A stretch of DNA of 64,000 nucleotides from Prunella strophiata (lineage: Eukaryota; Chordata; Aves; Passeriformes; Prunellidae), in assembly GCA_036583965.1 (NCBI GenBank), contig JAZBQD010000027.1, positions 24,435,001-24,499,000 on the forward strand, given 5' to 3'. The position numbers and the translations under genes are program-made. Of this stretch, positions 35,658-47,387 are shown one piece after another (position 1 is the stretch's first letter; the number at the start of each line of letters is the position of its first letter). Below the pieces are notes generated by a model, which saw nothing but the letters and a program-made list of their open reading frames with translations, was not told where the DNA came from and did no database searches.

Positions 35658-35765
35658 ATGGAATTGTGGAATATCCAGAGTTGGAACAGACCCACAAGAT
35701 TCATCCAGTCCAACTCCTGCCCTGCACAGGACATCCACCACCTTTAATGCTCAGCCCTTCATTTA
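35658..35765 (-). mobile_element. CR1 LINE 3'-end fragment, minus orientation
   Basis: GGAATATCCAGAGTTGGAAC, CCACAAGATTCATCCAGTCC and AACTCCTGCCCTGCACAGGA are the reverse complement of the same CR1 terminus found at 3.6 and 9.4 kb. Confidence 0.85.
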
Positions 35766-37659
35766 CATTCATTACATTTAGCTTAAATGTTGTCTAAGTA
35801 CACTACAAGGCTTTGCAATCCATTTAATTTCAGACAAATTAAATTATCATTACAGCTACAAGAAATTAAATTACACCATCATGAAAACAACTATGAGCTA
35901 CACCAAGCTCTCACTTGAAGTAATACTCAGGATTTCCTGTCTTGAGGCTACTGGTATTTGGGCCAGTATGAGGGAGCATCCCTAAGTGCACAAACTTTGG
36001 AGAGTGTTGCTGGCTCCTTTGGTTTGCTGTCTCCCCATCTCCCTCCCTCACCAGTGCTGTCCCATTCCAGCACCTATCCACTGACAATTCTGCTGACAAA
36101 AAGCAAATCTTTCCTTTTTACTGAGGACACCCCTGCATCACCTGTGGAGGGAAAGAACCCCAGAAAGCTGCCATCCCACTAGAAAAACCCACCCAAGCTT
36201 CACAAAGCCAGCTGAAAACCACACTGCTTAATCAAGCTCCAGTGCTTGCACATGGTCCCTCTTGGAATGAGGGGAGCTCACCACAGAGCTCCTCTGCAAA
36301 TAAATCCCACCCAGGTGGGTAGGACAGACAGCAAGGCCTGGCTCTCACAGACTCCAGCCTAACATCAGCAGTAGGTTTAGGTGAGCTGGCTCAATCACAC
36401 TCTGTTTCCATTTCAGATGCTCTTCACAATTCTTTTTCCTCCTGGGAAGTGCTGATTCACAAGCAGCCTCTGTATAAAGTACCTCATTAATTGTTTTTCC
36501 AACCAGGAGCTTTGAGTGGGGGATCCTCACAGCAGATGTGAGCCAGGGGATGAGCACAGGATTTTAATTCCCTTCTTCCACAGTGACTTCCCTCTGGCTC
36601 TTGCCTGTGCAAAGATGTGATGGGCAAACAAGAGCTGTGGCTGGAGTGCTGCAGAGCTCTCAGCATGACCAAGGTACCCTCCCTGTGAGCTGCAGGCAAA
36701 TTAAATGCTGAACTGTGAAAATGCAATTTTGGCTGCAGCGTGGGGATGAATGTAAAGAAAAATAGAAATCCATGGGGACTGCACCCTCATGGCTCTGATG
36801 GGACTTGAAACCACCCTCAATGAGGCAGGAAAAACTGACAGTACTGACAGGACTCTGTTGAAAAATCTCAGTGTGTGAGGCCAGTAGCTCTGCTGACTGC
36901 TTTTTGGGCAAAAGCCATTTACTAACTGTACATCTTTCCCAATATGGGAATCTCTTGAAAGACCCACTGTGATTTCAAAGGAGTCTTAACAGAGGAGCAG
37001 CTCAATGTTTGCCCTCCCTCTGCACCACAAAAACATCCCACAGCAAAGAAATCCAAGGACAAGCTGGGTTGTGGGCATCACCCAGGAGTCCCCCTCCAGC
37101 CCAAATCCTCAGCACAGTTTGATCTCCAAGAGAGGGCTCTCGCAGGCTCTGCATGCACCATACATCCAGTGCTAGCACTGGGCTTCCTTTTCTCATGCAA
37201 ACTTTTACTCCACTTGTAAATCTTCAGCCTTAAAATTTGCTTTGCAAATACTCTACCTGCTGGCTGAGCGATAAGCAGCACAGGTAAGAGTCAGCTGTGT
37301 TTCATACTGAACTACTCAAGTAACAAAAAAAAATCCACCCCAAACCCCAGAATTACACTTTTCCTTCACAGTTTAATAGCAATACACATAACTTAAAGCC
37401 TTTTTTTTTTTTGTTTTGTTTATATGTTTGCTCTCTCTCCTAACATTTTAATGGGATAAAGAACTGCCCTTACACAGACTGTGTAAGGTACCCAACTTTT
37501 TTACCTCGGTACCCACCCACCTGCCTCCAACGGGCTTGGCAAAGCATCAGCCCATATGGTGCTGGTTGGAGCAAACACTCCAACCAGCTTTTTACCACGC
37601 TGGCAAAGCCCGGTGCCCCGGAATCTGCCGGGTCTGGAGAGCCGGCATCTGTCACCCGG
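35766..37659. other. Unique intron 1 sequence approaching the CpG island
   Basis: No exon or interspersed repeat recognised. A T11 tract followed by GTTTTGTTT lies near 37400. GC content rises towards 37.6 kb. Confidence 0.4.
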
Positions 37660-37670
37660 GCTGACTCAGC
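37660..37670. promoter_or_regulatory. MARE/AP-1-type palindrome in NIBAN1 intron 1
   Basis: GCTGACTCAGC is a perfect 11-bp palindrome matching the core of the Maf/NRF2 recognition element and containing the AP-1 heptamer. It lies about 580 bp downstream of the NIBAN1 start codon at the edge of the CpG island. NIBAN1 is described as stress-inducible in mammals, so the position is plausible for regulation, but this is inference. Confidence 0.35.
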
Positions 37671-37799
37671 CGCAGCGCTCCACACGCTCTCAAGTTTCAC
37701 TCTCTACTCAGTGGAAACTTCTAAAGCATCGCCCTTAAGAAAGTGCTCCAAACTCCATGGGACGCTGAGAACCAGCTCAACCCGCGCTGTCCCGCCGGC

Positions 37800-38185
37800 T
37801 GCCGAGCGCTGCCCGGGATGCGCGGGGCTCCCGGAGCATCCCGAATCCCGGGGTACCCGGAGCGCTCCCGGAGCCTTCCCGAATCCCGGAGCGCTCCCGG
37901 CGGCATTCCCGAATCCCGGAGCGCTCCCGGCGGCATTCCCCAGCCCCGCGGTACCCGGAGCGCTCCCAGCGGCATTCCCGAATCCCGGGGTACCCGGAGC
38001 GCTCCCGGCGGCATTCCCGAATCCCGGGGTACCCGGAGCGCTCCCGGAGCATTCCCGACTCCCGGGGTAACCGGAGCGCTCCCGGAGCATTCCCCAGCCC
38101 CGGGGTACCCGGAGCGCTCCCGGCGGCATTCCCGAATCCCGGCGGCTTTCCCCAGCCCCGGGGCTCCCGGAGCGCTCCCGGTACC
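37800..38185. repeat. GC-rich 30/39-bp minisatellite abutting the exon 1 donor
   Basis: About ten units carry CGGAGCGCTCCCGG followed by CGGCATTCCCGAATCCCGG. The 39-bp units add a GGTACCC stretch that the 30-bp units lack. Nine copies of GGAGCGCTCC, a perfect 10-bp palindrome, occur between about 37858 and 38180. The array ends within about 10 bp of the exon 1 donor, so it begins NIBAN1 intron 1. It supplies many of the CpGs in the island. The long frames on both strands here (251-308 codons) are artefacts of stop-poor GC-rich repeats. Confidence 0.95.
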
Positions 38186-38195
38186 CATCCCGTAC

Positions 38196-38250
38196 CTCGG
38201 ATGTAGGCGCACTTGCTGTCGTCCAGCGGCGCGGAGGCAGAGGCGCCCAT
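38196..38250 (-). CDS. NIBAN1: NIBAN1 exon 1 (start codon, myristoylation signal)
   Basis: The exon encodes MGASASAPLDDSKCAYIR plus the first base of Gly19. The ATG lies in CAGCCATGG, a strong initiation context. The donor CGAG/GTACGG is phase 1 and matches exon 2. The N terminus closely resembles vertebrate NIBAN1 (MG-SAS start and KCAYIRG motif). MGxxxS with Gly2 and Ser6 fits the N-myristoylation consensus. Niban proteins are cytosolic stress-response factors linked in mammals to eIF2alpha and mTOR-pathway phosphorylation and to survival under ER stress. The full protein is about 900 residues, and the window holds only its N terminus. Confidence 0.93.
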
Positions 38251-38624
38251 GGCTGGGAGCGCAGCTCTCACCGAGCCCGCACCGCTCCCGCCGCTTCCTC
38301 CGCAGGCACCGCCCCGGCCCGGCCCTGCCCCGCCCCGCCGGGCTCGGCACGGACCCGGCACGGACACGGGAGGGACCCGCGGTGCCCCACGGTGCCCCTG
38401 GGCTCCAGGCACGCCTGTCCCGGCTGCTCTTTGTGCCCCCACTCCGCTCAGCCCCGCTGCCACTCTCACCGCAAAATCCACATCCCCATGGAGACACGGT
38501 TGGAGTTTCTCTCCAGTTTCTCCAGAGGTCACTTAAAGATCGTGCCACAGTAAAAGCGCGGTTAAACAGCACCAAAATGCCTCTCCTGGAGGTGTCCAGG
38601 AGGCAGCTGGGTCTGGCGCTGGGT

Positions 38625-38724
38625 GATGTGTGCAGTGGTTATGGGGTGACAGTGGCAGTGCTGGGGTGATGTTTGATGTGTGCAGTGGTTATGGGGTGAC
38701 AGTGGCAGTGCTGGGGTGATGTTT
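38625..38724. repeat. Two-copy 50-bp tandem duplication upstream of NIBAN1
   Basis: Units 38625-38674 and 38675-38724 both read GATGTGTGCAGTGGTTATGG and then GGTGACAGTGGCAGTGCTGG, and look identical. This is a recent local duplication directly beside a CR1 fragment. Confidence 0.95.
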
Positions 38725-38972
38725 GAACTCCATGATTTTAGAGTTCTGTTCCAATCTTGATGATTCTGTGATAAAGGCAGAGGCACAGGTTGCCCAGAGA
38801 AGCTGTGGCTGCCCCTGGATCCCTGGGAATGTCCAAGGCCAGATTGGACAGGGCTTGGAGCAAGCTGGGCTAGTGGAAGGTGTCCCTGCCCATGGCAGGG
38901 GGTGGAATGAGATGATTTTAAGGTCCCTTCCAAGCCCAACCCATTCCATCCTTCTGTGATTCTGTGATTTAT
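38725..38972 (+). mobile_element. CR1 LINE fragment, well preserved
   Basis: CCCAGAGAAGCTGTGGCTGC, CTAGTGGAAGGTGTCCCTGC and CCATGGCAGGGGGTGGAATG lead to a terminal TTCTGTGATTCTGTGATTT, the short tandem tail typical of CR1. The 3' end is to the right. This is one of the least diverged copies here. Confidence 0.93.
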
Positions 38973-41900
38973 CATCCCACTCTTCCCAGGAATATTGCAG
39001 ATTGCTATTGTATGTTTGATTCCAGGACAAACAATAAACCTCCACAAGCAGGCACTAAAATACACATCACTTCAGTAAATACTGTCCAGTGACATAAATA
39101 CCTTCCTAAAACAGGCAAGTGCACCAATCTGCAGATCCTCAGCACAGCACTGTAAGGCAGTATGGAACAGATATCTGAACTGCCCTGTCCTGAATAATAA
39201 TTTCACATCATACCCAGATGTGACTTTATGAAGTACTTCCTTCTTTTTTGCTGTTTTTATGCATTAATCCATAATCCAGCTGACTGGCCATGGGCAGGGT
39301 GCCATCCCTTATTGGGCCTCATATGTTTTGCATGGAGCTGATGAGTTGCAATGAATGTGGACTTTGCTGGAGGTTCACAGTGACTGGAAGTTACTCATTT
39401 TACCATTAAATACTTCTCATTCAGCTTGTACACATCTGCCACTCACTGTGAAATTGCTTCCACATAGTTCAGCTTTGCTGACATGGGCTGTGGGGTTGGC
39501 AGGTTGATTGCTTTGCCACTCAGCTGATCACAGAATGGCCAAACATTTTGGGGTTGGATAAACCAACCATTTTGGGGTTTTTAAACCAACACTGAACTTG
39601 ATCAGATTTGAAATATTGCAGATGATATGTGACATCGAGTTCAGTATTGTGCTAAACAACCTCTTTCCTTCCAAAATTCATGTTCTCTGGGCACACACTG
39701 GTTGTATCTTAAGTGTGAAGGAGCTTCACTACCTTGAGGAGAGGCAGGCTCATCCACAGCATCACTGAGCCAGCATCTCACAAGTCTACAGAGACTTCAG
39801 CTGAGCTAAAACATTAAATCAACAGCACTTCTAGAGGTCAAACGTGAACCAGGCTCTGTTTTCAATATATTTGAGAGCTCTCAGCAAGGTGGCTGCTGTG
39901 GTTTTCTCACTGCATCTCTGTGAGCTGTGTGAGCAGACACCAGTGAGGAAGTACTGGTTACTGGTGAGCCTTTTGAAGGCATTAAGTCAGAGAATTCAGG
40001 CTCTGCTCAGTGCAGTGTATCTTTTATCAAATGCAGTTGAGGAGCTTTTCATCACGTGAAATGGGCAAGTCAGCTCCAGGAGTCTGGAGAGATAAGCCTT
40101 GGAGAATTCATGAGCCGTGGATTGCAGCTCTGTCCCATCATTTAGCAGATGAAAAGATGGCAAATTCCAGGAGCTTCATACCCCAGAACTGAATGGGAAA
40201 CCTCCCTGTCTAATTAGAGCTGGGGTAAAAACAAAATGAGAACTAGTTTATAGCATTCTATACCTGATCCCCAAGATCCCCAGGCATTTCATGAACTGCT
40301 TGCTAATTAAAGACTGTGATTTCCTTTTTAAGATAGGGAAATGCAGTGTTTTAATGGCAAAGCTTGTGTCTTTATCATCTTAAAAAGACACCATGAGAAA
40401 TGTGAGCCAAATCAGGAACAAAGATAAATGATCCTATTTATGTACTGCTTAAAACAAAAACCATCCTTAAGATAAGAAATTTGCTGCATTAAATTTTAAG
40501 CTGATGTGACACACCTGTGCTGCAGCTATGGATGATGAAGTAATACAATCCAAACAAGTTTTCTCCCACTTTTTCTCCTATGAAATCTTGATCTTTAAGG
40601 GTTGTGTTTATCTTTACATACCACAAAATTCCTTCTCTAAACACCTGTTTTGTACTATATCCTAAAGGTTGTATTATATTCTAAAGGGCAAAATGAAAGT
40701 GAGTTCCTGAGTGAAGAGGATGAGGAGAAGCCCTTCTTTCCAAACAAAGGGATGAAGATCTACCTCTGCTGCCTCTGTGAGTTCACTTATAGGCACAGTG
40801 CCATGGAGAGAGGTGGTTTCTTACATCACCACAGTCCAGGCTTCCTCATGCTCTGGACCCATGAGGCAGCAAATGGAAGTGCTGGGAGCTCTGGTACCCA
40901 AAAAGTGCAGTGCACTGTCACTGCTGAGTTCTGCTTTGGGAGGGAGGGGGGAAGGAAGGGAGGAAGGGAAATAAGGAAGGGAGAGAGGGAGGAAGAAGGA
41001 GTCTGTCTCCACAATTCTCATCTATTTGATCTCCCACTGCAGTGGAGAGATCCAGCACATCCACTGATGTGCTCCAGACATGACAAGATCCATTCCCAGC
41101 ACCATGGGCTCACCATGGAATGAACTTCCAGGGGCTGTTAGTCAAACACCCAGTCCTTAACACAAGCCACAGGGCTGACAGCCTGCAGAGCTGTCACCAG
41201 AGGGGCTGATACAATCTTGGCCACCTTGCTGGCTGCTCCTTGTGTGATGGTAAGGGGCATGTGCCAAGGAAGCAGCTTGTTTGCCAAGCTGCACAAGAGC
41301 ACTTGGCTGTGCCCTTTGCTCCAGAGGGAGCACAGGTTCACCCTGTGTGTGCTCCCCCCCAGCCCTCTTGGTTGCCTCAGAGACATGGTTTGTTATCAAA
41401 CAGAAGCACCTAAGGTGAAAGGTGTGTGAAATCCATTGGGAGAGATGATTCATTATCCAAAAGTGCCTTCTAGGATTTCTCCAAGAGAAAGGAGCCATTT
41501 TAAGGTTGCTGGCTTTGTAGGCAGGATAACAATGTGCTGTTGACACAGCCAGCTGCAAATGCAATGAAACTCTAATGAATAAATAATAACCATCTATTGC
41601 TAGAGGAGACTCTTAATCATTATTGTCTGAAAGTCAAAATCAGGTTGCAGACAGTATGAGAGATGTGTGACAAAATTAAACCAGCCCTTTTCTCAGGACA
41701 GACTGTTGACTGAAGTATATTCTGAATCCTTTCCCTGTAAGTAAAACAAAAATGTTATTCTTATGAGTTATTGTCAAAAGGTTAGAAGGAGGTCCTTAAA
41801 ATCTAGCTACAGAGGATACTCTAAGAGAATCACAGCTGTTCTGGCTGGAAAAGCGAAAATAACATTTTGATAAAATAGCCTTAAAAAATTAGTTAAGAGT

Positions 41901-41989
41901 TGGTTGTGCTTTAGCTACTGCCCTAATTCTGAGAGACCCACCAGCATGGAGCACTGAAAACCCCCACACAGGAGAGTGGATTTTGACAA
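38973..41989. other. Intergenic DNA upstream of NIBAN1
   Basis: No gene recognised. A purine-only stretch of GGGA, GGAA and GAGA words lies at about 40938-41000. The 157-codon frame at 40650-41123 runs through that stretch and is not convincing. Confidence 0.45.
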
Positions 41990-42190
41990 GTTCCTAATCC
42001 CAGAGCCATGGAGCAGCCCAGGTTTGGAAGGCACCTCAAAAGGTCCTCGAACCTCTCCTGGGAAAGGAGTCTAAGGAGATTATCTAACACCCTGGGCCAT
42101 TGCACCTTGAGAACTTCAGCAACAGAGACCCTGCCATGCCCCTGAGGAGGTTGTGCCAGGGAATTGCTGTTCTTGCTGGAGAAAGTATCT
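41990..42190 (-). mobile_element. CR1 LINE fragment, minus orientation, diverged
   Basis: GTTTGGAAGGCACCTCAAAA, GGTCCTCGAACCTCTCC, CACCCTGGGCCATTGCACC and GAGACCCTGCCATGCCCCTG resemble the reverse complement of CR1, in order but decayed. Confidence 0.65.
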
Positions 42191-45100
42191 TTCTTACACC
42201 AAGATAAAATGAAATAGCATAGTGTGGAGACAGTATGCAGTTTCATATATTAATTTAATGTTCCAGGAAACAGGTAAAAATGGTGTTTATGGTCATTATT
42301 CAAATGAAGGAATCAGATAAAACCCCTTACTTTTGTAACTGAAAAGTGTGGATGACAGTCTGAACCACTCATGAAGGAGGGAAAGCAAGGCAAAGGAATC
42401 TTTCAGTAGCAAATGGTGGTAAATGATATAATTTTATCTGTAGTTCTACCTTTCAAAGGTTATGTAGATCAAAATATAATCAAGCTGCTGAGTGCACAGT
42501 TCAAAGCAGAAGGAGGCTTTGCTGGTTGCCTTTCTCACTCCTTATTTTCTTCCCAATTATGTTTTATTATGTTGCTCACATTCAACATGTGAACAACATT
42601 CACTGGAATACTCATTGAAAAGCAGTGCTCATTTAAAAACCAAATTATAAATGACACTCATTGTTCTACCCTGCTTGGTTGCAAATTGTTTAGATATATC
42701 AATTTTGCTCACAGAATTGAATGTGATGTATAATCTGAGAGGTTTTTGAAACTCCTGCAGTGGAATGCCCTGATAGTGCATTCATGGTGACATGGCAGAG
42801 TTCTGTAGTTCTCTACTTGCATTTAGTAAATATCTATACACAAACACAGCAGGGCTCAGCTGGACACCAGCATTGCTACAAATTGAGAATTTCCATCCTC
42901 AATATCCAAACAACACACATCTTGTTCCTCAAACACTAAATACTTTTGAGTAGAAAGGTAGAAAACTTGAGGTTAAAAAACCTCTTTTTTCTTCGTTGTC
43001 CAAGAGTGTGGTGGGGTTATGAAAACTTCCCAGCAATGACAACAAGAAGCTTCTCTCTCTTCTGACCCCTGAGATTCTGGAGTGGGAGGATTCAGCAGCT
43101 GGGCCTTCAAGACTCCAGCTCAGCACAACAAAAGAATGCTGCTTCCCTAGAATTCCTTCTCAGAGCTGAGGGGAGCAGCACGGTGCTTGTGGTGCTCACT
43201 CCAGAGAGCTCTGCTCTTTTGGTTTCTGTCCACAAGGGCCCTTCAGTGCCTCTCAGGTTCCCAGCTCTTATGGAGAACAACCAAACCCTTGCAAATCTAC
43301 TCTGAGCCAGTGATACTCCTTAGAACCAAATACACAATCTGTTAGTACTTAGGGCACATTACCAACTTGCATGTCAAGACTGCTTTTTAAAACAGAGTCT
43401 ACAACTGATTTATTACAAATAAACAGATTGTCCCAAGTACAGCTCCAGGCAGCAGCTGTGGAGAAGGGAAAGCACTGAACACCTGGAGTGAAAAAATCCT
43501 CTCAGATCAGTAACCCCACAAGAACAAGAGACTCTGCCTTACCTTAATGTGAAGTAATTTCTCTTGGGGCCCTGTGGTGAAAAGTTCCCCTGGACTTGTC
43601 TCCTCCCCTCCCCAGTTTTCCTGGGGGAGTGCTGGGGGCCCTGTCACTGCCATGGCAGGAGCCTGATGGGAGCACTGTTTCAAGCTTCTTTGCTTGTTCT
43701 TTTGATGTCAGCCCTGTGGCTCTTTGAAGTTGGAGTCTCCTTCTGGAAGGCTGGGGGGCAATGCTGGATCTAGAAGAACAGGAAAGGAAAGAGGTGCAGC
43801 TAACCCAGCACCCCTGGGAATCTGTGAGGGAGTGAAATGGATTGTGAGGACATGCCATGGGACTGAGGAATAAAAACCCTGAACAGGGATGCAAAACTCA
43901 GAAACTTGAAGATATGGTTCTGGATTTTATTTCCTATAATGTAAGGAATCCTAGAATTAAGAATCACCTCCAGCTGTGGCACACTCCATTTGCCTGCCCC
44001 ACTGGCTAAGGAATGACATTGGTTTTGTGTATATGTAAATTAAAATAAAATACCTGTGTTGAACTTTCCTGTTTTTTAAATACACAAAACTTATTTGGTA
44101 AATTCAAACACCATTTCCTTCTCTGCTTAGTCACTAGTTATGAAACCTGTTAAATGACAAATGAGGTGATCATTCCTGCCCAGCTGCCATTAGAGGCTGT
44201 AATTTAATTAGTTGGGACATTCATGTCAAAACAACTGATGCACAGGCCCTCACAAATCCATTGTTGAAGTTCCCTCATTGTCAAAAAGACTCATGGGTTT
44301 GTTCCCTCATGTGAGAACAGGGGTGGTGCACAGAAAGCAGGGAATAAACCTCAGCTGAGTGCCCTGCCCTCTGCCCACTGCTCCCACGGCTGCAGAGCAG
44401 CAAACAAGAAGGCACAGCCCAAACTGCTGAGCTCAGCAGAAAACCCAGAATAAAAAGCCATCTGGTGGAGATCCAGTGGGTTCTTTACTGCTTCAAATGG
44501 GCAGCCACACCTGCCTGGGGAGACCAAAGCCTTCCTGAGTGGTAGAAATAAGTGTATAGGGAGGTTTTTGTAGGAGGCAGCCTGGTAAGAAGGGAAGGCT
44601 GAGGCGTCTCACTGCTCTGAACAGAGTTTAGTGAGGCAAGATGCCAAATCTAGAAATTAAACCTGTCATTTTCCCATCTTAACTAAGGAAATCATAGTGA
44701 CTCTGCTTAGAGGAGTAAGAAATTCTACTTCCATTTTGATTATCAAAGATGTGACTGAAACTTTCTTCCCAAGTTGTTCCTGTGTTATTAACAACCCCTC
44801 AGAAGTCCAGCAGGCGTAGGCTGCAGAAGCTGAATGATCCTGCAGACATGATTAATGAAGGAGAGGGCTAAATCCCCACAACATCTGGATTTGCTTCTTC
44901 TGGCCACAGATGGTTTTGGTTGCTTTTTATTCCAAGTATATTCGTTAGGACCAAGCACGGGGTTTAAACACAGCTTTCCTGTTCCAAGTCTCCATTTTCC
45001 ATGGAGAAGCTTCTCCTCAGGACCCTGTCCAGGGAGGCATGTGTAACAAATAAAGTGGGATTTGCTCAACCATCCTGCACACTGAAGGGGCTGCAAAAGT

Positions 45101-46257
45101 TCAAAAGGAGACACACAAAGGAAAACAGAATAGTTTGGATTTTTGATGTATTTTCCCCTCTCTGAAGTGATTGTCTCGTCTGCTTCATTTTTGTTCCAGA
45201 TAATTTTCTAAAAAACATATCCCTCTGAGGTTTTGGACTTACAGTAATGCATCACCAAGTGTTTACAAGTTTTCCTTGCTCACTTAGTGTAGATGCTGAG
45301 AGCACAAGTCCATCCACCCAAGGCTGGCTCCTGGGCTGGGAAAGGCACCCAGCGAGCAGCCTGACAGCAATCCCACACTCAGCCATCAGTGGGGGAGGCA
45401 TGAGCACCCCTCATCCACCCCTGGGATCCTGCAGCCTCCTGCTCCTCTCCAGCTCATCTGCACTCACCCCAAGTGTGCCTGGACAGGAGGAGGACATCAC
45501 CTCCTCAGCAGCACCAGCACATCCTCGTGGTGGAGCAGCCAGCAGAAATCATTCCAATGAATTGTTACCATGACTTATTTGTGTGATAAAAGCTGGGCAC
45601 GAGGTCTTTCAGTATCCCTTAGGAGTGCAGATGTAGTTAACCAGTGTATGACTGATTTTCTTACTGCTGTTCTAGCACAGTACCTGCCTTGGGTTCACTC
45701 TTGCCTCTCTAAATAACCAACAGAAGAAACAGCAGTGCCCTTGATCATGTAGTAATGATCTACTTAGAATTGATAAACTCTATCAAATCACTAGTAACTC
45801 TGTGGGTTTTTTTTCAAAGCTTTTTAAATGCCAGTGTTTATTTGGCTGTTATAGGAAAGCATAATACTTATTGAAAAACTTGCTTGCTTTCAGACACATC
45901 CACCATCACAGTCCCAGCTGTTTTGCTGTGCAGTACTGAACACACTGTCATATTTACTGCATCAAAACCACTCTCTGCAGATCAAAAGAGATGATTTTAT
46001 TGCTTTTTGGATGGAATTTAGCAGAAACCTGTGTTCTCCTGCTTACCTACACAGTTCAGCTTTGCCAGACTGGTTTTGTTCACAGTCAGTTGCACTTATG
46101 CTTGTAAGTGAAATGCAACTATTGCTTTTCCTTCCTTTTCTGTTTCATAATAAAGTTAGTATTTCCGTAGACACTGGAGTCCTCATTTTCCTTACATGAG
46201 AGAAAATAATAACATTCTTCTGTTATCCCAACTTTGAAACATGATGATTAAAAGTAT
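42191..46257. other. Intergenic DNA, nothing recognised
   Basis: AT-rich unique sequence. Frames of up to 116 codons on both strands lack recognisable domains or splice context. Confidence 0.4.
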
Positions 46258-46480
46258 TATCATAGATCACAGAAGAATCCAGTTTGGAAGGGACTTCTGG
46301 AGCCCATCTGCTCCAAACTTCTGCTGGAAGCAGGACCCTTGTGCTAGGCTGTCCAGGGCTCTGTCAAGCCAAACCTTGAATATTTCCAGTGAGGGAAATT
46401 TTACCACTTCCCTGGCAACCTAGTGCAATGTTTAATTGTTCTCACAGTGATTTTCTTCCACTTAAACCCAGACAGAATTT
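46258..46480 (-). mobile_element. CR1 LINE fragment, minus orientation
   Basis: CCAGTTTGGAAGGGACTTCT, GGCTGTCCAGGGCTCTGTCA, CCTTGAATATTTCCAGTGAG and CAGACAGAATTTCTCCTTGG follow reverse-complement CR1 order. Confidence 0.85.
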
Positions 46481-47387
46481 CTCCTTGGGGCAAGTTGTTT
46501 GTATTAGCCTTAATGTGTTTTTCCTTGATGTGTTCAGATGCACAAATTAGCTCTTGCCTGCCTAAATAACCAGCAGAAGAAGCAGCAGTGGCCTTGCTCC
46601 ATTTCTGATGGCACACTGGATGTTTAGCAGTTAAATTACTTTTGCCACATCTTGCAGTAACTATTGGATAGAACTGGGGGGTCTTTCATTACTCTGTCAA
46701 GAACCAGAGAGCCCAGGAACACAGAAGTGGGCAGGAGGCTGAAATTGGGGGTGTTAATGCTCTCTAACAGCCACTCAGCCCATTTTAAAATGAAGCTTTT
46801 TGAGCATTTTGTTTGTATAGAATAATTGAGCTGTAAGGATCCCTGCTGTGGACTGAAAGCAGCACGCAAACCAAACCTCAGAGTCTTGCCAACAATTACC
46901 TTTTATTTGGCACACTGCCCAGAATGAAAACCTTGCAAAATTTTAGTCTCCATTTCTCTGGTATATTTCTGCAGCTATTTAAACAATCAATAAAATAAAG
47001 GAAAAAAGAAAAAAAAAAAGAAAAAAGAGATGATAAAAATGTGCAGATTATGAACTTAGCATACATAATGGTCTGGCTTTGGTTCCCTTCTCTTTCCCCA
47101 AATACCTAAAGAATAACAAGAGGAAATACTAAAAAGAGCCAGCAATTCAAACAAAAGCTGTGAGGTCAAACTCTCCCTTGCTCCTCCTTCCTTCTCTTTA
47201 TCGCTGGTCCCCACTTGGCTCCTGGCTCCCAGCTGAGGGCACTGGCTGGATTGTTAGCCCATGGACAAGAACAATGCACCACAACAAAGGCTGGGGCAGC
47301 TTAGTGATTAACTTGAGCCTTTCCAGAGTTTTGCCTTGTGCAAAGTGAAAATCCTCTGAAAAGAAGGAGAAATAAACTGAAATTTGT
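46481..47387. other. Intergenic spacer
   Basis: Unique sequence with an A-rich low-complexity run at about 46995-47030. No gene seen. Confidence 0.4.

Larger units (their letters stand above)
11437..38195 (-). other. NIBAN1 intron 1 (about 26.8 kb)
   Basis: The exon 1 donor is CCGAG/GTACGG at 38195-38194 and the acceptor is just above 11436. A long first intron is usual for this gene. Contents are listed separately: CR1 fragments, a 47-bp minisatellite, a probable LTR piece, an A32 tract, small duplications and a GC-rich minisatellite at the 5' end. I found no internal coding exon on either strand. The longest frames, such as 162 codons at 27363-27851 minus, have no recognisable product. Confidence 0.85.
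37780..38470 (-). promoter_or_regulatory. NIBAN1: NIBAN1 CpG island and promoter region
   Basis: A CpG-dense block surrounds exon 1 in otherwise AT-rich DNA. Upstream of the ATG (rightward on the plus strand) lies GCCCCGCCCC at about 38327-38336, an SP1-type GC box, with no clear TATA box. A TATA-less dispersed start is likely, with the 5' UTR probably within 38251-38350. About half of the island is the minisatellite at 37800-38185. Confidence 0.7.

Noticed and set aside
37721..38669. Proteins of 251-308 codons on both strands around NIBAN1 exon 1
   Set aside because: They arise from a GC-rich minisatellite and CpG island with few stops. Only the 18 codons of exon 1 match a known family.
40650..41123. 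157-codon frame with a Cys/His-rich stretch resembling a zinc finger
   Set aside because: Spacing of Cys and His does not fit the C2H2 pattern, and the frame continues into a purine-rich low-complexity tract.
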